This document shows positions 18,664-27,464 of a stretch of DNA of 64,000 bases, piece by piece. The translations under genes were made by a program, and so were the position numbers. How positions within the stretch are numbered: position 1 is the stretch's first letter; each line of letters opens with the position of its first letter. A model generated the notes under the pieces. The model made no database searches. It saw only the letters and a program-made list of their open reading frames with translations, and was not told the DNA's origin. This DNA is from CAWUFC02 sp963921335 (lineage in GTDB: Bacteria > Pseudomonadota > Gammaproteobacteria > Pseudomonadales > Halieaceae): positions 310,001 to 374,000 of the forward strand of contig CAWUFC020000001.1 in the NCBI GenBank assembly GCA_963921335.3, given 5' to 3'.

Positions 18664-20475
18664 CTAGATGCGACCCGCGCGGCGACGCTCGTGCTCCTGC
18701 AGCAGCTTTTTACGAAGGCGGATGCTTTCAGGGGTCACCTCTACCAACTCGTCGTCTTCGATGAACTCGAGGGCTTGCTCAAGACTGTGGCGAACCGGCG
18801 GTGTCAGCAGAATATTCTCGTCCGAACCGGCAGCCCTGACATTGGTCAGTTGCTTGGCCTTGGTGGGGTTCACAGTCAGATCATTGCCACGGCTGTGCAA
18901 ACCGATGATCTGGCCTTCATAAACTTCTATGTTGGGATCAATAAACAGACGTCCACGATCCTGCAGGTTGTAAAGCGAATAAGCCAGGGTTTTGCCCTTG
19001 ACCAGTGAGACCAGCACGCCATTGGTTCGATGCACCGCCTCTGCATTCTTGACGGGCCCATAGTGATCGAACACATGGGTGAGAATGCCACTGCCTGATG
19101 TCAGCGTCAGGAACAGGGAGCGGAACCCGATCAGCCCGCGAGCGGGGATAACGAACTCCATACGCACCCTGCCCTTACCGTCGGGCACCATGTTCTTGAG
19201 GTCAGCGCGACGTCTGCCCAGCTCTTCCATCACTGCACCCTGGTGTTCTTCTTCGCAGTCCACCAGCAGCTGCTCGTAGGGCTCCTGAATCTCGCCATCA
19301 ACTTCCCGCTGCACCACTTCAGCACGGGACACGCCAAGCTCATAGCCTTCACGGCGCATGGTCTCGATCAGCACAGAAAGGTGTAATTCGCCGCGACCTG
19401 ATACCACAAACTTGTCAGGGCTATCGCCCTGGGCCACCCGCAACGCAACGTTGTGAATCAACTCGCGCTCCAGACGCTCTTTGATATTGCGAGAGGTCAC
19501 GAACTTGCCTTCCTTACCTGCGAAGGGAGAGTCGTTCACCTGGAAGGTCATGCTGACGGTCGGTTCATCTACCGTCAGCGCCGGGAGAGCTTCAACCGTC
19601 GTCGGATCACACAGCGTATCCGAGATATTGAGGCCATCGATGCCGGTAATACAAACAATGTCACCGGCCTCGGCCTGCTCGACATCCACGCGCTCCAGGC
19701 CCAGATAACCCATCACCTGCAGCACCTTGCCGTTACGGGTTTCGCCATCGGCTCCGATCACAGTCACCTGGGCGTTGGGCGCAAGGGTACCGCGGCTGAC
19801 GCGACCCACCCCGATCACTCCCACGTAGCTGGAATAATCCAGCGCGGAAATCTGCATTTGCACGGGACCCTCGCGGTCCAGCGTTGGTGAGGGTACTTTG
19901 TCAACGATGGTCTGGAACAGGGGCTGCATGTCCGCGTCCATGTCCTCGTGCTCTTCTCCGGAGATCCCTTCCAGGGCGGAGGCATAGATGACCGGAAAGT
20001 CCAGCTGCTCTTCGCTGGCACCGAGTCGATCAAACAGGTCAAACACCTGGTCAACCACCCAGTCGGGTCGCGCTCCCGGGCGGTCTACCTTGTTCACCAC
20101 GACAATGGGATTCAAGCCGCGCTCGAAAGCTTTCTGTGTCACGAATCGTGTCTGCGGCATTGGCCCATCCACCGCATCAACCAGCAATAGCACGCTGTCC
20201 ACCATGGACAAGACACGCTCAACTTCCCCGCCGAAGTCCGCGTGCCCGGGGGTGTCGACAATATTGATGCGGTAGTCCTGCCAGCGAATGGCTGTATTCT
20301 TGGCCAGGATGGTGATGCCACGCTCGCGCTCCTGGTCGTTAGAATCCATGATGCGCTCAACCGCCTGGTCGCGTCGCGCGAGAGTGCCGGATTGCTGTAA
20401 CAGACAATCCACCAGAGTGGTTTTGCCATGGTCAACGTGCGCGATGATCGCGATGTTGCGAAGATTCTCAATCAT
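18664..20475 (-). CDS. typA: Ribosome-associated translational GTPase TypA/BipA
   Basis: 603 residues. G1 is AHVDHGKTTLVD, G3 is DTPGHADFGGEVERVL and G4 is VVNKVDRPGARP; later come EF-G-like domains and the TypA-specific C-terminal domain with ARGLIGFRSLFLT. It acts in ribosome assembly and stress or cold adaptation. It is next to thiI, an order known from Pseudomonas (typA, thiI, glnA). Confidence 0.96.
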   Translation of the reverse strand: MIENLRNIAIIAHVDHGKTTLVDCLLQQSGTLARRDQAVERIMDSNDQERERGITILAKNTAIRWQDYRINIVDTPGHADFGGEVERVLSMVDSVLLLVDAVDGPMPQTRFVTQKAFERGLNPIVVVNKVDRPGARPDWVVDQVFDLFDRLGASEEQLDFPVIYASALEGISGEEHEDMDADMQPLFQTIVDKVPSPTLDREGPVQMQISALDYSSYVGVIGVGRVSRGTLAPNAQVTVIGADGETRNGKVLQVMGYLGLERVDVEQAEAGDIVCITGIDGLNISDTLCDPTTVEALPALTVDEPTVSMTFQVNDSPFAGKEGKFVTSRNIKERLERELIHNVALRVAQGDSPDKFVVSGRGELHLSVLIETMRREGYELGVSRAEVVQREVDGEIQEPYEQLLVDCEEEHQGAVMEELGRRRADLKNMVPDGKGRVRMEFVIPARGLIGFRSLFLTLTSGSGILTHVFDHYGPVKNAEAVHRTNGVLVSLVKGKTLAYSLYNLQDRGRLFIDPNIEVYEGQIIGLHSRGNDLTVNPTKAKQLTNVRAAGSDENILLTPPVRHSLEQALEFIEDDELVEVTPESIRLRKKLLQEHERRRAGRI

Positions 20476-20566
20476 GAGTCAGGGATCTGCGGGTCAAAAA
20501 AGGTGGCGCATTCTACCTGAATAAGCACGCGCAAGCGACGCGGAAATATGCACAAAAACCGGGGCC

Positions 20567-22033
20567 TTAGGTAGATTCCGGCCGATACACTTTGACGTTG
20601 TTGTAGCCTGACTCGAGTAAGTGACCTGCGTGCAATTTACTGATCACGCCACGATCGCAATAGAGCATGTAGGTAGTACCCTCATCCAGCTCTGATGCCC
20701 GCGCATGAAGCTCGTAGAACGGCATTTTCTGGACCTGCGCCTGTACCTGCAGAGGCCTGAGTTCCTCTTCAGTGGGATGACGGATATCCAGAATCACGCA
20801 ACCGGCAAGCGGCACCGGTAGCACCTCGACCTGGGTTCGATCCAGATCTTCCTCGGCCAGCTGCCAGATACTCTGTACTGTGGCATGCTCAACGGCCTGG
20901 TCCAACACAGCAAAATCGAAGTGCTCTTCCTCTGCCGCTATCTTGTCCGGCCTGGCTCGGGTAGTGGGGTTCACTGAGATCACGCCACAGTACTCCGGCA
21001 TGTTCGCTGCGAATTCCTCAACGCCGATCGCTGCAGCGGTACGAATAATATCTTCCTTGTCACTGGCGATCAGCGGGCGCAGAACCAGGTGATCGGTGGC
21101 AGCGTCAATGACAGACAGATTACGCAAGGTCTGGCTGGAAACCTGAGCGACACTCTCTCCAGTGACAAGCGCGTCAATCTCATATTCTTGCGCCAGCCGG
21201 CTGGCGGCACGGAGCATCATCCGCTTGAGGATCACACCCATCTGCGAATCCTCCACCTGTGTCAGCAGTTCAGCGACTACCGCCTCGAAAGGCACGGTAA
21301 TAAATCGTACGGCATGGGTGGAGCCAAACTTCATCCACAGGTAGAGCGCCATCTCTTTGACACCGACCTCGTGGTCGCGGCCGCCCAGATTAAAAAACAC
21401 AAAATGAGTGCGAATACCGCGCTTCATGGTCATGTAGCTGGCGACCGTTGAATCAAAGCCGCCAGAAATCAGGGACAACACGGGATCAAGACTTCCCATA
21501 GGGAACCCCCCCAGCCCCGGGTATCGCTGGTTTACGACGTAAAGTGTCTGGTCACGGATCTCAAGCTGTACAGTAATGTCCGGGTTTTTGAGACTGACGC
21601 CGGCAGCGTCGGCCTGCCGATTCAGACCACCCCCGACGTAGCGCTCGACATCCACCGACTTGAAATCGTGCCTGCCGGCCCGCTTGCAGCGAACAGCAAA
21701 GGTTTTGCCAGCCAATCGGGATTCATAGACCCCCTTGGTTTTTTCCAGCACATCATCGAAATCGCCGAGAGGATACTCCAGAACATCCAGGAAGTAGGCG
21801 ATGCCGGATATCCGCCCCAGGGCGTCCACGAGCTGTGGCCCAACAGACGGATCAGTCAAGTTACTGCTGACAACCAGCTTGTCCCACTCTCGTTTCACAT
21901 CGACGTTCACATCAATGTCACGCAACACCTGTTTCACATTACCGGCCAGTTGACGCACAAACTGGCGCCGCACCGGTTTCGACTTGATGGTGATCTCGGG
22001 AAAAAACTTAACGATGAACTTAATGGCGGCCAT
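20567..22033 (-). CDS. thiI: tRNA 4-thiouridine synthase ThiI with rhodanese domain
   Basis: About 488 residues. The start MAAIKFIVKFFPEITIKS (22033) is chosen because AGCAGGTG precedes it and the family starts there; the open frame upstream (to 22081) is poor. Order: ferredoxin-like domain, THUMP domain, PP-loop pyrophosphatase domain with SLISGGFDSTVA, then a C-terminal rhodanese-like domain. The rhodanese cysteine lies in MLYCDRGVISK. It transfers sulfur to tRNA U8 and in some bacteria to the thiazole pathway. Confidence 0.94.
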   Translation of the reverse strand: MAAIKFIVKFFPEITIKSKPVRRQFVRQLAGNVKQVLRDIDVNVDVKREWDKLVVSSNLTDPSVGPQLVDALGRISGIAYFLDVLEYPLGDFDDVLEKTKGVYESRLAGKTFAVRCKRAGRHDFKSVDVERYVGGGLNRQADAAGVSLKNPDITVQLEIRDQTLYVVNQRYPGLGGFPMGSLDPVLSLISGGFDSTVASYMTMKRGIRTHFVFFNLGGRDHEVGVKEMALYLWMKFGSTHAVRFITVPFEAVVAELLTQVEDSQMGVILKRMMLRAASRLAQEYEIDALVTGESVAQVSSQTLRNLSVIDAATDHLVLRPLIASDKEDIIRTAAAIGVEEFAANMPEYCGVISVNPTTRARPDKIAAEEEHFDFAVLDQAVEHATVQSIWQLAEEDLDRTQVEVLPVPLAGCVILDIRHPTEEELRPLQVQAQVQKMPFYELHARASELDEGTTYMLYCDRGVISKLHAGHLLESGYNNVKVYRPEST

Positions 22034-22144
22034 AACACCTGCTCTGATTGGGGCGCGTATTATACGGGCAAGCCACTGCAATTAGTGAGTCCCGGTAATA
22101 GTGCCGCCGTTACCCGAAAATCTCGCACTATTTTGAGGCATATC

Positions 22145-22161
22145 TGCACCACATAAGTGCA
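22145..22161. promoter_or_regulatory. NtrC-type binding site upstream of the DUF4124 gene
   Basis: TGCACCACATAAGTGCA matches the NtrC consensus TGCAC-N7-GTGCA exactly in both arms. It lies in the 341-base gap between thiI and the DUF4124 gene, about 106 bases upstream of where a sigma-54 transcript from 22233-22247 would begin. This gap is where the glnA promoter would be expected. Confidence 0.65.
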
Positions 22162-22232
22162 CCAAAGAAGTAGAGGAAGCAAAGCAGCTCTGTTTTATCA
22201 ATAAATACAGTGACTTATCTTCAGCACTATTC

Positions 22233-22247
22233 TGGTTCAGTGATCGC
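22233..22247 (+). promoter_or_regulatory. Possible weak sigma-54 promoter before the DUF4124 gene
   Basis: TGGT-N7-TCGC has the invariant GG and GC exactly 10 bases apart, as in the -24/-12 class, but is otherwise a weak match. The NtrC-type site upstream makes it worth noting. The rest of the 22034-22374 gap shows no gene. Confidence 0.35.
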
Positions 22248-22374
22248 ATGCCCGCGCAAGGTATCTGCGGAGCCCTCAGCAAGCAGAACCGCACTGATAC
22301 CCGGCCTTACAGCTCGCGCTCAATGGCGGCATTTTTTGTATCTACATTAATCGCCGCTTGCGTATACTTGACCC

Positions 22375-22878
22375 ATGCGAAGCCTCCTATTCATGCTCGT
22401 TCTGCTACCAGCCATCGCCATTGCGCAGATCTATAAGCATGTCGACGAAAACGGCAACGTGACTTTTACCGATCAGCCACCTGCGGATGCCAAGCCGGTA
22501 GAGATCGGACCCACTAACACCACTGCACCGCCGTCCCGCGGTTTGTATCCAGAGGCTCCAAGCGCTCCGCCGACCAGCAAGAAAAGCTATTCTGTCAGTA
22601 TCAGCTCTCCGGTCAACGACACTATTATTCCCAGAGGTCCCGGAAACTTTTCGGTGTCTGCCCTGGTTAGCCCCGGCCTCAGTAGCGGTGACAAGTTGCA
22701 ACTGCTCATGGATGGGGTACCGGAGGGTTCTCCCCAGGGCCATTCCTCCTGGGCCCTGACCAACGTTTATCGCGGCACCCACATTCTTGAGGTCGCGGTG
22801 GTCTCTGCAAAAGGTAAGGAACTGGCGAAATCAGAAGGCATTACCGTCTACGTCTTCCGCCCCTCGGTCAACTTCTAG
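22375..22878 (+). CDS. DUF4124 domain-containing exported protein
   Basis: 167 residues. It has a signal peptide (MRSLLFMLVLLPAIAIA) followed directly by the DUF4124 motif QIYKHVDENGNVTFTDQPP. The middle is proline/serine rich and the end resembles an Ig-like beta domain (SVSISSPVNDTIIPRGPGNFSVS ...). Function unknown; it is a common neighbour of glnA-ntrBC in gammaproteobacteria. Expected to be periplasmic. An NtrC-type site upstream suggests nitrogen control. Confidence 0.85.
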   Translation: MRSLLFMLVLLPAIAIAQIYKHVDENGNVTFTDQPPADAKPVEIGPTNTTAPPSRGLYPEAPSAPPTSKKSYSVSISSPVNDTIIPRGPGNFSVSALVSPGLSSGDKLQLLMDGVPEGSPQGHSSWALTNVYRGTHILEVAVVSAKGKELAKSEGITVYVFRPSVNF

Positions 22879-22924
22879 CTCATACTCAGCACACTCCACC
22901 TACTGGACACGAGCCGCATTACAA

Positions 22925-22941
22925 TGCACCATAATGGTGCG
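22925..22941. promoter_or_regulatory. NtrC-type binding site upstream of ntrBC
   Basis: TGCACCATAATGGTGCG matches TGCACC-N5-GGTGCA at all but the last base. It is centred about 170 bases upstream of the transcription start predicted from the sigma-54 promoter at 23078-23093, a normal enhancer distance. It implies autoregulation of ntrBC under nitrogen limitation. Confidence 0.75.
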
Positions 22942-23077
22942 CATGAAATACTGAAATCAGCCCCGACCGGCCCGCTGTCTCACAAATGCCGGGCAGGCGC
23001 CGAAAAATCACGCAAGGCATTACGCATCTATTTGTTTTATATGGATTTTATGAATCAGCCTAGATGCTGCTGAAGTC

Positions 23078-23093
23078 TGGCTTCATTCTTGCT
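23078..23093 (+). promoter_or_regulatory. Sigma-54 (-24/-12) promoter of ntrBC
   Basis: TGGC-N7-TTGCT at the exact consensus spacing (GG and GC 10 bases apart). The predicted transcript start is near 23104. With the NtrC-type site at 22925-22941 this forms a complete enhancer-promoter pair. Confidence 0.78.
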
Positions 23094-23134
23094 TATTACT
23101 AAGGTTGAATTATGAACTGCGATTTGCCCCAGCC

Positions 23135-24220
23135 ATGAGCCCGCTTGCCCCCGAAGACTATCACCGCCAGTTGCTGGACTACCTCAGTACAGCCCTGGTG
23201 ATGCTGGACCGTGGGCTGCGCGTTCGCTACATCAACTCCGCCGGGCAGGCCCTGTTTGAACTCAGCGATGTTCGCGCGGAAGGGATGCGAATCGACCAGT
23301 TATTTCCAGACCACGCCAAGCTGGTAGACGAGTTGCAGAACGCGCTACAGCACAACAATCCACGCACCCACAGGGATATCACCCTGTCTACCGCTGGCTC
23401 CGACAGCGAGCTGCACGTAGATCTGGTAGTTACACCTCTGCTGGACGCTCCGCAACCCGGCCTGCTGCTGGAATTCAGGGAGCTCAATCGCATCTTGCGC
23501 ATCACCCGCGAAGAGGGGTTGATATCGGCGCAGCAAACCAATCAAGCCTTGATTCGGGGCCTGGCGCATGAGATTAAAAATCCGCTTGGCGGCGTGCGGG
23601 GCGCAGCCCAACTGCTGGCCAGGGAATTGGGCGAATCACCACTGGAAGAGTATACCGGCATCATCATTGCCGAGGCCGATCGCCTGCGCGATCTGGTTGA
23701 CCGTATGCTGGGCCCACATAACCAACCCAATATGGCACTGCTGAACATACACGAAGTGCTGGAGCATGTTCGCTCTCTGGTCATCGCCGAGGCCGGATCA
23801 GCGATCAAGCTGGTGCGGGACTACGACCCCAGCCTGCCGGACATCAGGGGCGATCGGGCTCAGCTGATACAGGCTGTGCTCAACATCATGCGCAATGCGG
23901 TTCAGGCCACTGAACAGGCAAAGGGCGACAGGATCATCGAATTACATACCCGGATCCAGCGCCAGTTCACCATCGGCACCCACCGGCACAAATTGGTTTG
24001 CCGCATCGATATCAGGGACAACGGACCAGGCGTGCCGCCGGAACTCAGGGAATCCCTGTTTGTCCCCATGGTGAGCGGACGCGCAGAAGGAACCGGGCTC
24101 GGCCTGGCGATCAGCCAGTCCATCATCAATCGTCACCAGGGAGTCATTGAGTACAGTCAGGAAGCCGGCTGGACCGTTTTTACTCTCTACATACCGCTGG
24201 AAGAAAGTAATGAACAGTAA
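23135..24220 (+). CDS. glnL: Nitrogen regulation sensor kinase NtrB/GlnL
   Basis: About 361 residues: PAS domain (MLDRGLRVRYINSAGQALFE), dimerisation/H-box LAHEIKNPLGGVRGAAQLL with the phosphorylated His, N-box NIMRNAVQATE and G-boxes DNGPGVPP and GTGLGLAIS. No membrane segments, as expected for NtrB, which phosphorylates or dephosphorylates NtrC in response to PII. The start is uncertain: ATG 23135 is favoured; TTG 23105 is also in frame but would leave a leaderless transcript. An 8-codon ORF (23112-23138) with AAGG upstream ends over this ATG as ATGA and may couple translation. Confidence 0.92.
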   Translation: MSPLAPEDYHRQLLDYLSTALVMLDRGLRVRYINSAGQALFELSDVRAEGMRIDQLFPDHAKLVDELQNALQHNNPRTHRDITLSTAGSDSELHVDLVVTPLLDAPQPGLLLEFRELNRILRITREEGLISAQQTNQALIRGLAHEIKNPLGGVRGAAQLLARELGESPLEEYTGIIIAEADRLRDLVDRMLGPHNQPNMALLNIHEVLEHVRSLVIAEAGSAIKLVRDYDPSLPDIRGDRAQLIQAVLNIMRNAVQATEQAKGDRIIELHTRIQRQFTIGTHRHKLVCRIDIRDNGPGVPPELRESLFVPMVSGRAEGTGLGLAISQSIINRHQGVIEYSQEAGWTVFTLYIPLEESNEQ

Positions 24221-25616
24221 TGTAAATGTCTGGATCGTGGATGATGACAGCTCAATCCGCTGGGTACTCGAACGAGCCCTCGGGCAGGCTGGCATACAAA
24301 CCGCATCCTTTGAAACCGCTGAGGCCCTGCTGCTGCAGTTGGAAAAACAGCAGCCCGATGCGATTGTCAGTGATATCAGAATGCCGGGCATTGACGGCCT
24401 CAGCATGCTGTCACAGATTAATGAATCACACCCGGACCTGCCGGTCATTATTACCACCGCTCATTCCGACCTGGACAGCGCGGTCGCTTCTTACCAGCAG
24501 GGCGCCTTCGAGTACCTGCCCAAACCCTTTGATGTCGACGAGGTGATCGCTGTCACCCAGCGCGCCCTGGCCCATGCTGCAGAGCGCGCCGGGCACACAC
24601 CTGCCGCGGAAGCTGAAGTGGATACCACGGAGATCATTGGCGAAGCGCCAGCTATGCAGGAAGTGTTTCGCGCCATCGGCCGGCTGGCCCATTCCAGTAT
24701 TACTGTGTTGATTAACGGCGAGTCCGGCACCGGCAAAGAGTTGGTAGCCCGCGCCCTGCATCGACATAGCCCGCGCAAGGATCATCCCTTCATTGCACTG
24801 AACATGGCAGCGATTCCGCGCGATCTGATGGAATCAGAACTCTTCGGTCATGAGAAGGGTGCATTCACGGGCGCCAACAGCCAGCGCCGTGGGCGCTTTG
24901 AACAAGCCGATGGCGGCACCCTGTTCCTCGATGAGATTGGTGATATGCCGCCGGAAACCCAAACACGACTGCTGCGAGTGCTAGCAGACGGCGAGTTTTA
25001 CCGGGTCGGTGGCCATACGCCTGTGCAGGTAGATGTTCGCATTATTGCGGCCACCCACCAGAATCTTGAAAAGCTGGTATCGGAACACCAGTTCCGGGAG
25101 GACCTGTTTCATCGACTCAACGTGATACGCATACATATCCCAAGGCTCTCCGAGCGACGCGAAGATATCCCACGCCTGATGCAGCACTTCTTCCAGCAGG
25201 CGGCCAGCGAGTTGGATGTAGAGCCTAAAGTCCTGCTACCGGAGACCAGCGATTACCTGTGTCATCTGCCCTGGCCAGGCAATGTCCGGCAGCTCGAGAA
25301 TACCTGTCGCTGGCTAACCGTGATGGCAACGGGTCGGGAGATTCACCGCACAGACCTCCCACCGGAACTGGAGCAAGCCGAGAGCAACACGCAACCCAGC
25401 CAGGACAGCTGGCAACAGATGCTGCGCAGCTGGGCCAACAACGCACTGGGTGATGGAAGGCAACAGATACTGCAGCAGGCTGTGCCGGAGTTTGAGAGGG
25501 TCATGATTGAAACCGCCCTCGACCATACCAACGGCCGCAAACGCGATGCTTCACTGCTATTGGGCTGGGGTCGGAATACGCTGACCAGGAAGATGAAAGA
25601 GCTGGGAATGAGTTAA
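24210..25616 (+). CDS. glnG: Nitrogen regulation response regulator NtrC/GlnG
   Basis: 468 residues, starting MNSNVNVWIVDDD at 24210, which overlaps glnL by 11 bases; the longer open frame upstream is inside glnL. Receiver domain 1-120 with phospho-acceptor Asp55 (SDIRMPG), then a sigma-54 AAA+ domain with Walker A GESGTGKE, the sigma-contact loop GAFTGA and Walker B GGTLFLDEIGD, then a C-terminal Fis-type helix-turn-helix (GRKRDASLLLGWGRNTLTRK). It activates sigma-54 promoters under nitrogen limitation. Confidence 0.96.
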   Translation: MNSNVNVWIVDDDSSIRWVLERALGQAGIQTASFETAEALLLQLEKQQPDAIVSDIRMPGIDGLSMLSQINESHPDLPVIITTAHSDLDSAVASYQQGAFEYLPKPFDVDEVIAVTQRALAHAAERAGHTPAAEAEVDTTEIIGEAPAMQEVFRAIGRLAHSSITVLINGESGTGKELVARALHRHSPRKDHPFIALNMAAIPRDLMESELFGHEKGAFTGANSQRRGRFEQADGGTLFLDEIGDMPPETQTRLLRVLADGEFYRVGGHTPVQVDVRIIAATHQNLEKLVSEHQFREDLFHRLNVIRIHIPRLSERREDIPRLMQHFFQQAASELDVEPKVLLPETSDYLCHLPWPGNVRQLENTCRWLTVMATGREIHRTDLPPELEQAESNTQPSQDSWQQMLRSWANNALGDGRQQILQQAVPEFERVMIETALDHTNGRKRDASLLLGWGRNTLTRKMKELGMS

Positions 25617-25625
25617 GCTTGGTCG

Positions 25626-26087
25626 ATGTTTAACATCGCCCTCTACGAGCCGGAGATACCACCCAATACCGGCAATATTATCCGCCTATGCGCCAACACG
25701 GGCTGCCAGCTACACCTGATCGAGCCGCTGGGTTTTGAAATGGACGACAAGCGCCTGCGGCGTGCCGGTTTGGACTACTCCGAGTGGGCCCAGGTCCAGA
25801 GTCACGCAAACTGGCCAGCCTTCAAGACGACTTCCGATTCCTACCGCGTGTACGGGTTTACAACGCGCGCCAGCCGCAGCTATGCCGACGTGCAGTACCA
25901 ACCCGGTGATGTATTTCTGTTTGGCCCGGAGACGCGAGGACTACCTGACCAAATCCTGGAGGAACTGGGGCCACAGCAATGCCTGCGACTGCCTATGCAC
26001 GCAAATAGTCGCAGCCTGAACCTTTCGAACAGCGTGGCGATCGTTGCTTATGAAGCGTGGCGCCAGCAAGGATTTGCCGGCGCCTGA
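25626..26087 (+). CDS. trmL: tRNA (cytidine(34)-2'-O)-methyltransferase TrmL
   Basis: 153 residues of the SPOUT superfamily. Characteristic: NIALYEPEIPPNTGNIIRLC at the N-terminus and the knotted C-terminal SAM site FGPETRGLP and SLNLSNSVAIVAYEA. It methylates the wobble base of tRNA-Leu isoacceptors. It lies 9 bases after glnG on the same strand and is convergent with secB. Confidence 0.95.
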   Translation: MFNIALYEPEIPPNTGNIIRLCANTGCQLHLIEPLGFEMDDKRLRRAGLDYSEWAQVQSHANWPAFKTTSDSYRVYGFTTRASRSYADVQYQPGDVFLFGPETRGLPDQILEELGPQQCLRLPMHANSRSLNLSNSVAIVAYEAWRQQGFAGA

Positions 26088-26092
26088 GAGGC

Positions 26093-26596
26093 TTACTGGG
26101 TGGTGGTGCCTTCCGGCACGCGGCCTTCTTCCTGAGCCTGCTTTAAGGCCTGCTGGAACAGGGCATCAAAATTGACCGGCGCCATCATCAGAGCCGGGAA
26201 GGTACCCTTGGTCACGATGCCATCAATGGTTTCACGACAGTAGGGGAACAGCATGTTGGGACAGGCTGTGGCCAAAATCTGGCGCATGTTTTCTTCTGGC
26301 AAGCCTTTAATCCGGAAGATACCCGCTTGCTGAACTTCGACGAGGTAAGCAGTTTCGTCAGCCACCTTGGCAGTAATCGTAATGGTCAGCACCACCTCGT
26401 AATCATCATCACCGACTTTGCTGCTGGTGGTGTTGAGATCAACATTCATCGCCGGCTTCCACTCCTGGGTAAATACCTGGGGTGCACCGGGTGATTCAAA
26501 AGACATATCCTTCACATAGATACGCTGCAGCACAAACTGCTGCTGAGACTGCTCTTCACCCTGTGCGGCGGTTGCGTTGTTTTCTTCTTCGGCCAT
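26093..26596 (-). CDS. secB: Protein-export chaperone SecB
   Basis: 167 residues from MAEEENNATAAQGEE (26596); the upstream open frame overlaps the grxC gene and is not SecB-like. SecB signatures: FVLQRIYVKDMSFESPGAP, the beta-strand region YEVVLTITITAKV, CPNMLFPYCRETI and the C-terminal FPALMMAPVNFDALF. It holds preproteins unfolded and delivers them to SecA. Downstream of yibN and grxC, as in enterobacteria. Confidence 0.96.
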   Translation of the reverse strand: MAEEENNATAAQGEEQSQQQFVLQRIYVKDMSFESPGAPQVFTQEWKPAMNVDLNTTSSKVGDDDYEVVLTITITAKVADETAYLVEVQQAGIFRIKGLPEENMRQILATACPNMLFPYCRETIDGIVTKGTFPALMMAPVNFDALFQQALKQAQEEGRVPEGTTTQ

Positions 26597-26615
26597 AGTG
26601 GTTTTCCAATAATTG

Positions 26616-26888
26616 TTAATTCTGTTTAGCGGGCCGCAGCATCGGGTCCAATCGCCCTTGCTGCTCCAGCATCCATAAGTCGTCAAACCCACCCACGTGA
26701 GTTTCACCAATCCAAATCTGCGGAACCGTATGACGACCGCTCTCACGCATCATCTGTTCTCGCCGCTGGGCATTGCCGTCAACCGGAATATCGTTGTAGC
26801 TCACCCCTTTACTATCTAACAGCCGTCGGGCCCGAATGCAGTAGGGACAAAACCGGGTGGTATAAAGCCGAACCGTATTCTCGGACAT
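26616..26888 (-). CDS. grxC: Glutaredoxin 3
   Basis: 90 residues from MSENTVRLYTTRFCPYC (26888). The CPYC active site and the conserved TVPQIWIGETHVGGFDDL (cis-Pro and GG glutathione site) identify a dithiol glutaredoxin. Its ATG overlaps the stop of the rhodanese gene, and secB follows 19 bases later, so yibN-grxC-secB are one operon. Confidence 0.95.
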   Translation of the reverse strand: MSENTVRLYTTRFCPYCIRARRLLDSKGVSYNDIPVDGNAQRREQMMRESGRHTVPQIWIGETHVGGFDDLWMLEQQGRLDPMLRPAKQN

Positions 26889-27301
26889 CACTTCACCAGG
26901 GGCAGCTGCATATTGCCCCACTCCATCATGCCGCCGGTCATGCGGTAGACTCGATTGAAACCTTTCTCGGTTAGCTTCTTGCCGGCACCGCCGGAATGTT
27001 GACCCATCTTGCAGACCAAGACGATGGGGCGATCCCGGTACGACTCCAGTTCCGATAATCTGGCATCCAGCTTGGTGACCGGAATATTCATCGAGTCCAC
27101 GACGTGGCCCTTGTTGAAATCGCCACTGTCGCGCAGATCGACAAACACCCCATCCTCTGCATTTACCAAATTAATGGCCTGCTGGGGCGAGAGACTTGCG
27201 CCAGAGCGCCGCGACTCGTGGAAGATCAACATACCAATCGCTGCCAATAGCGCACCAAACAACATCCATTGCTGCGCTACGAATTCAAAGAAAAGTGCCA
27301 T
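26888..27301 (-). CDS. yibN: Membrane-anchored rhodanese-like protein YibN
   Basis: 137 residues. An N-terminal TM helix (FVAQQWMLFGALLAAIGMLIF) precedes a rhodanese domain with the cysteine loop VCKMGQHSGGAGKK and upstream VDLRDSGDFNKGHVVDSMNI. A sulfur-transfer role is inferred; the physiological acceptor is unknown. Divergent from gpmI. Confidence 0.9.
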   Translation of the reverse strand: MALFFEFVAQQWMLFGALLAAIGMLIFHESRRSGASLSPQQAINLVNAEDGVFVDLRDSGDFNKGHVVDSMNIPVTKLDARLSELESYRDRPIVLVCKMGQHSGGAGKKLTEKGFNRVYRMTGGMMEWGNMQLPLVK

Positions 27302-27464
27302 GCCAGGGATTACCGTGACGGGGTGCCCTTATAGCGCCCCTCGAAAAGGCGCCAAGTATACAGGTGTTTCCCTACGCTGAAAACGCAACAGGCGGTGATC
27401 TGAGAGGCGATACAGGGTAAAATCCCGCGCTTCGTTATCCCTGAGCCATAGCCCGCCAAAAACC

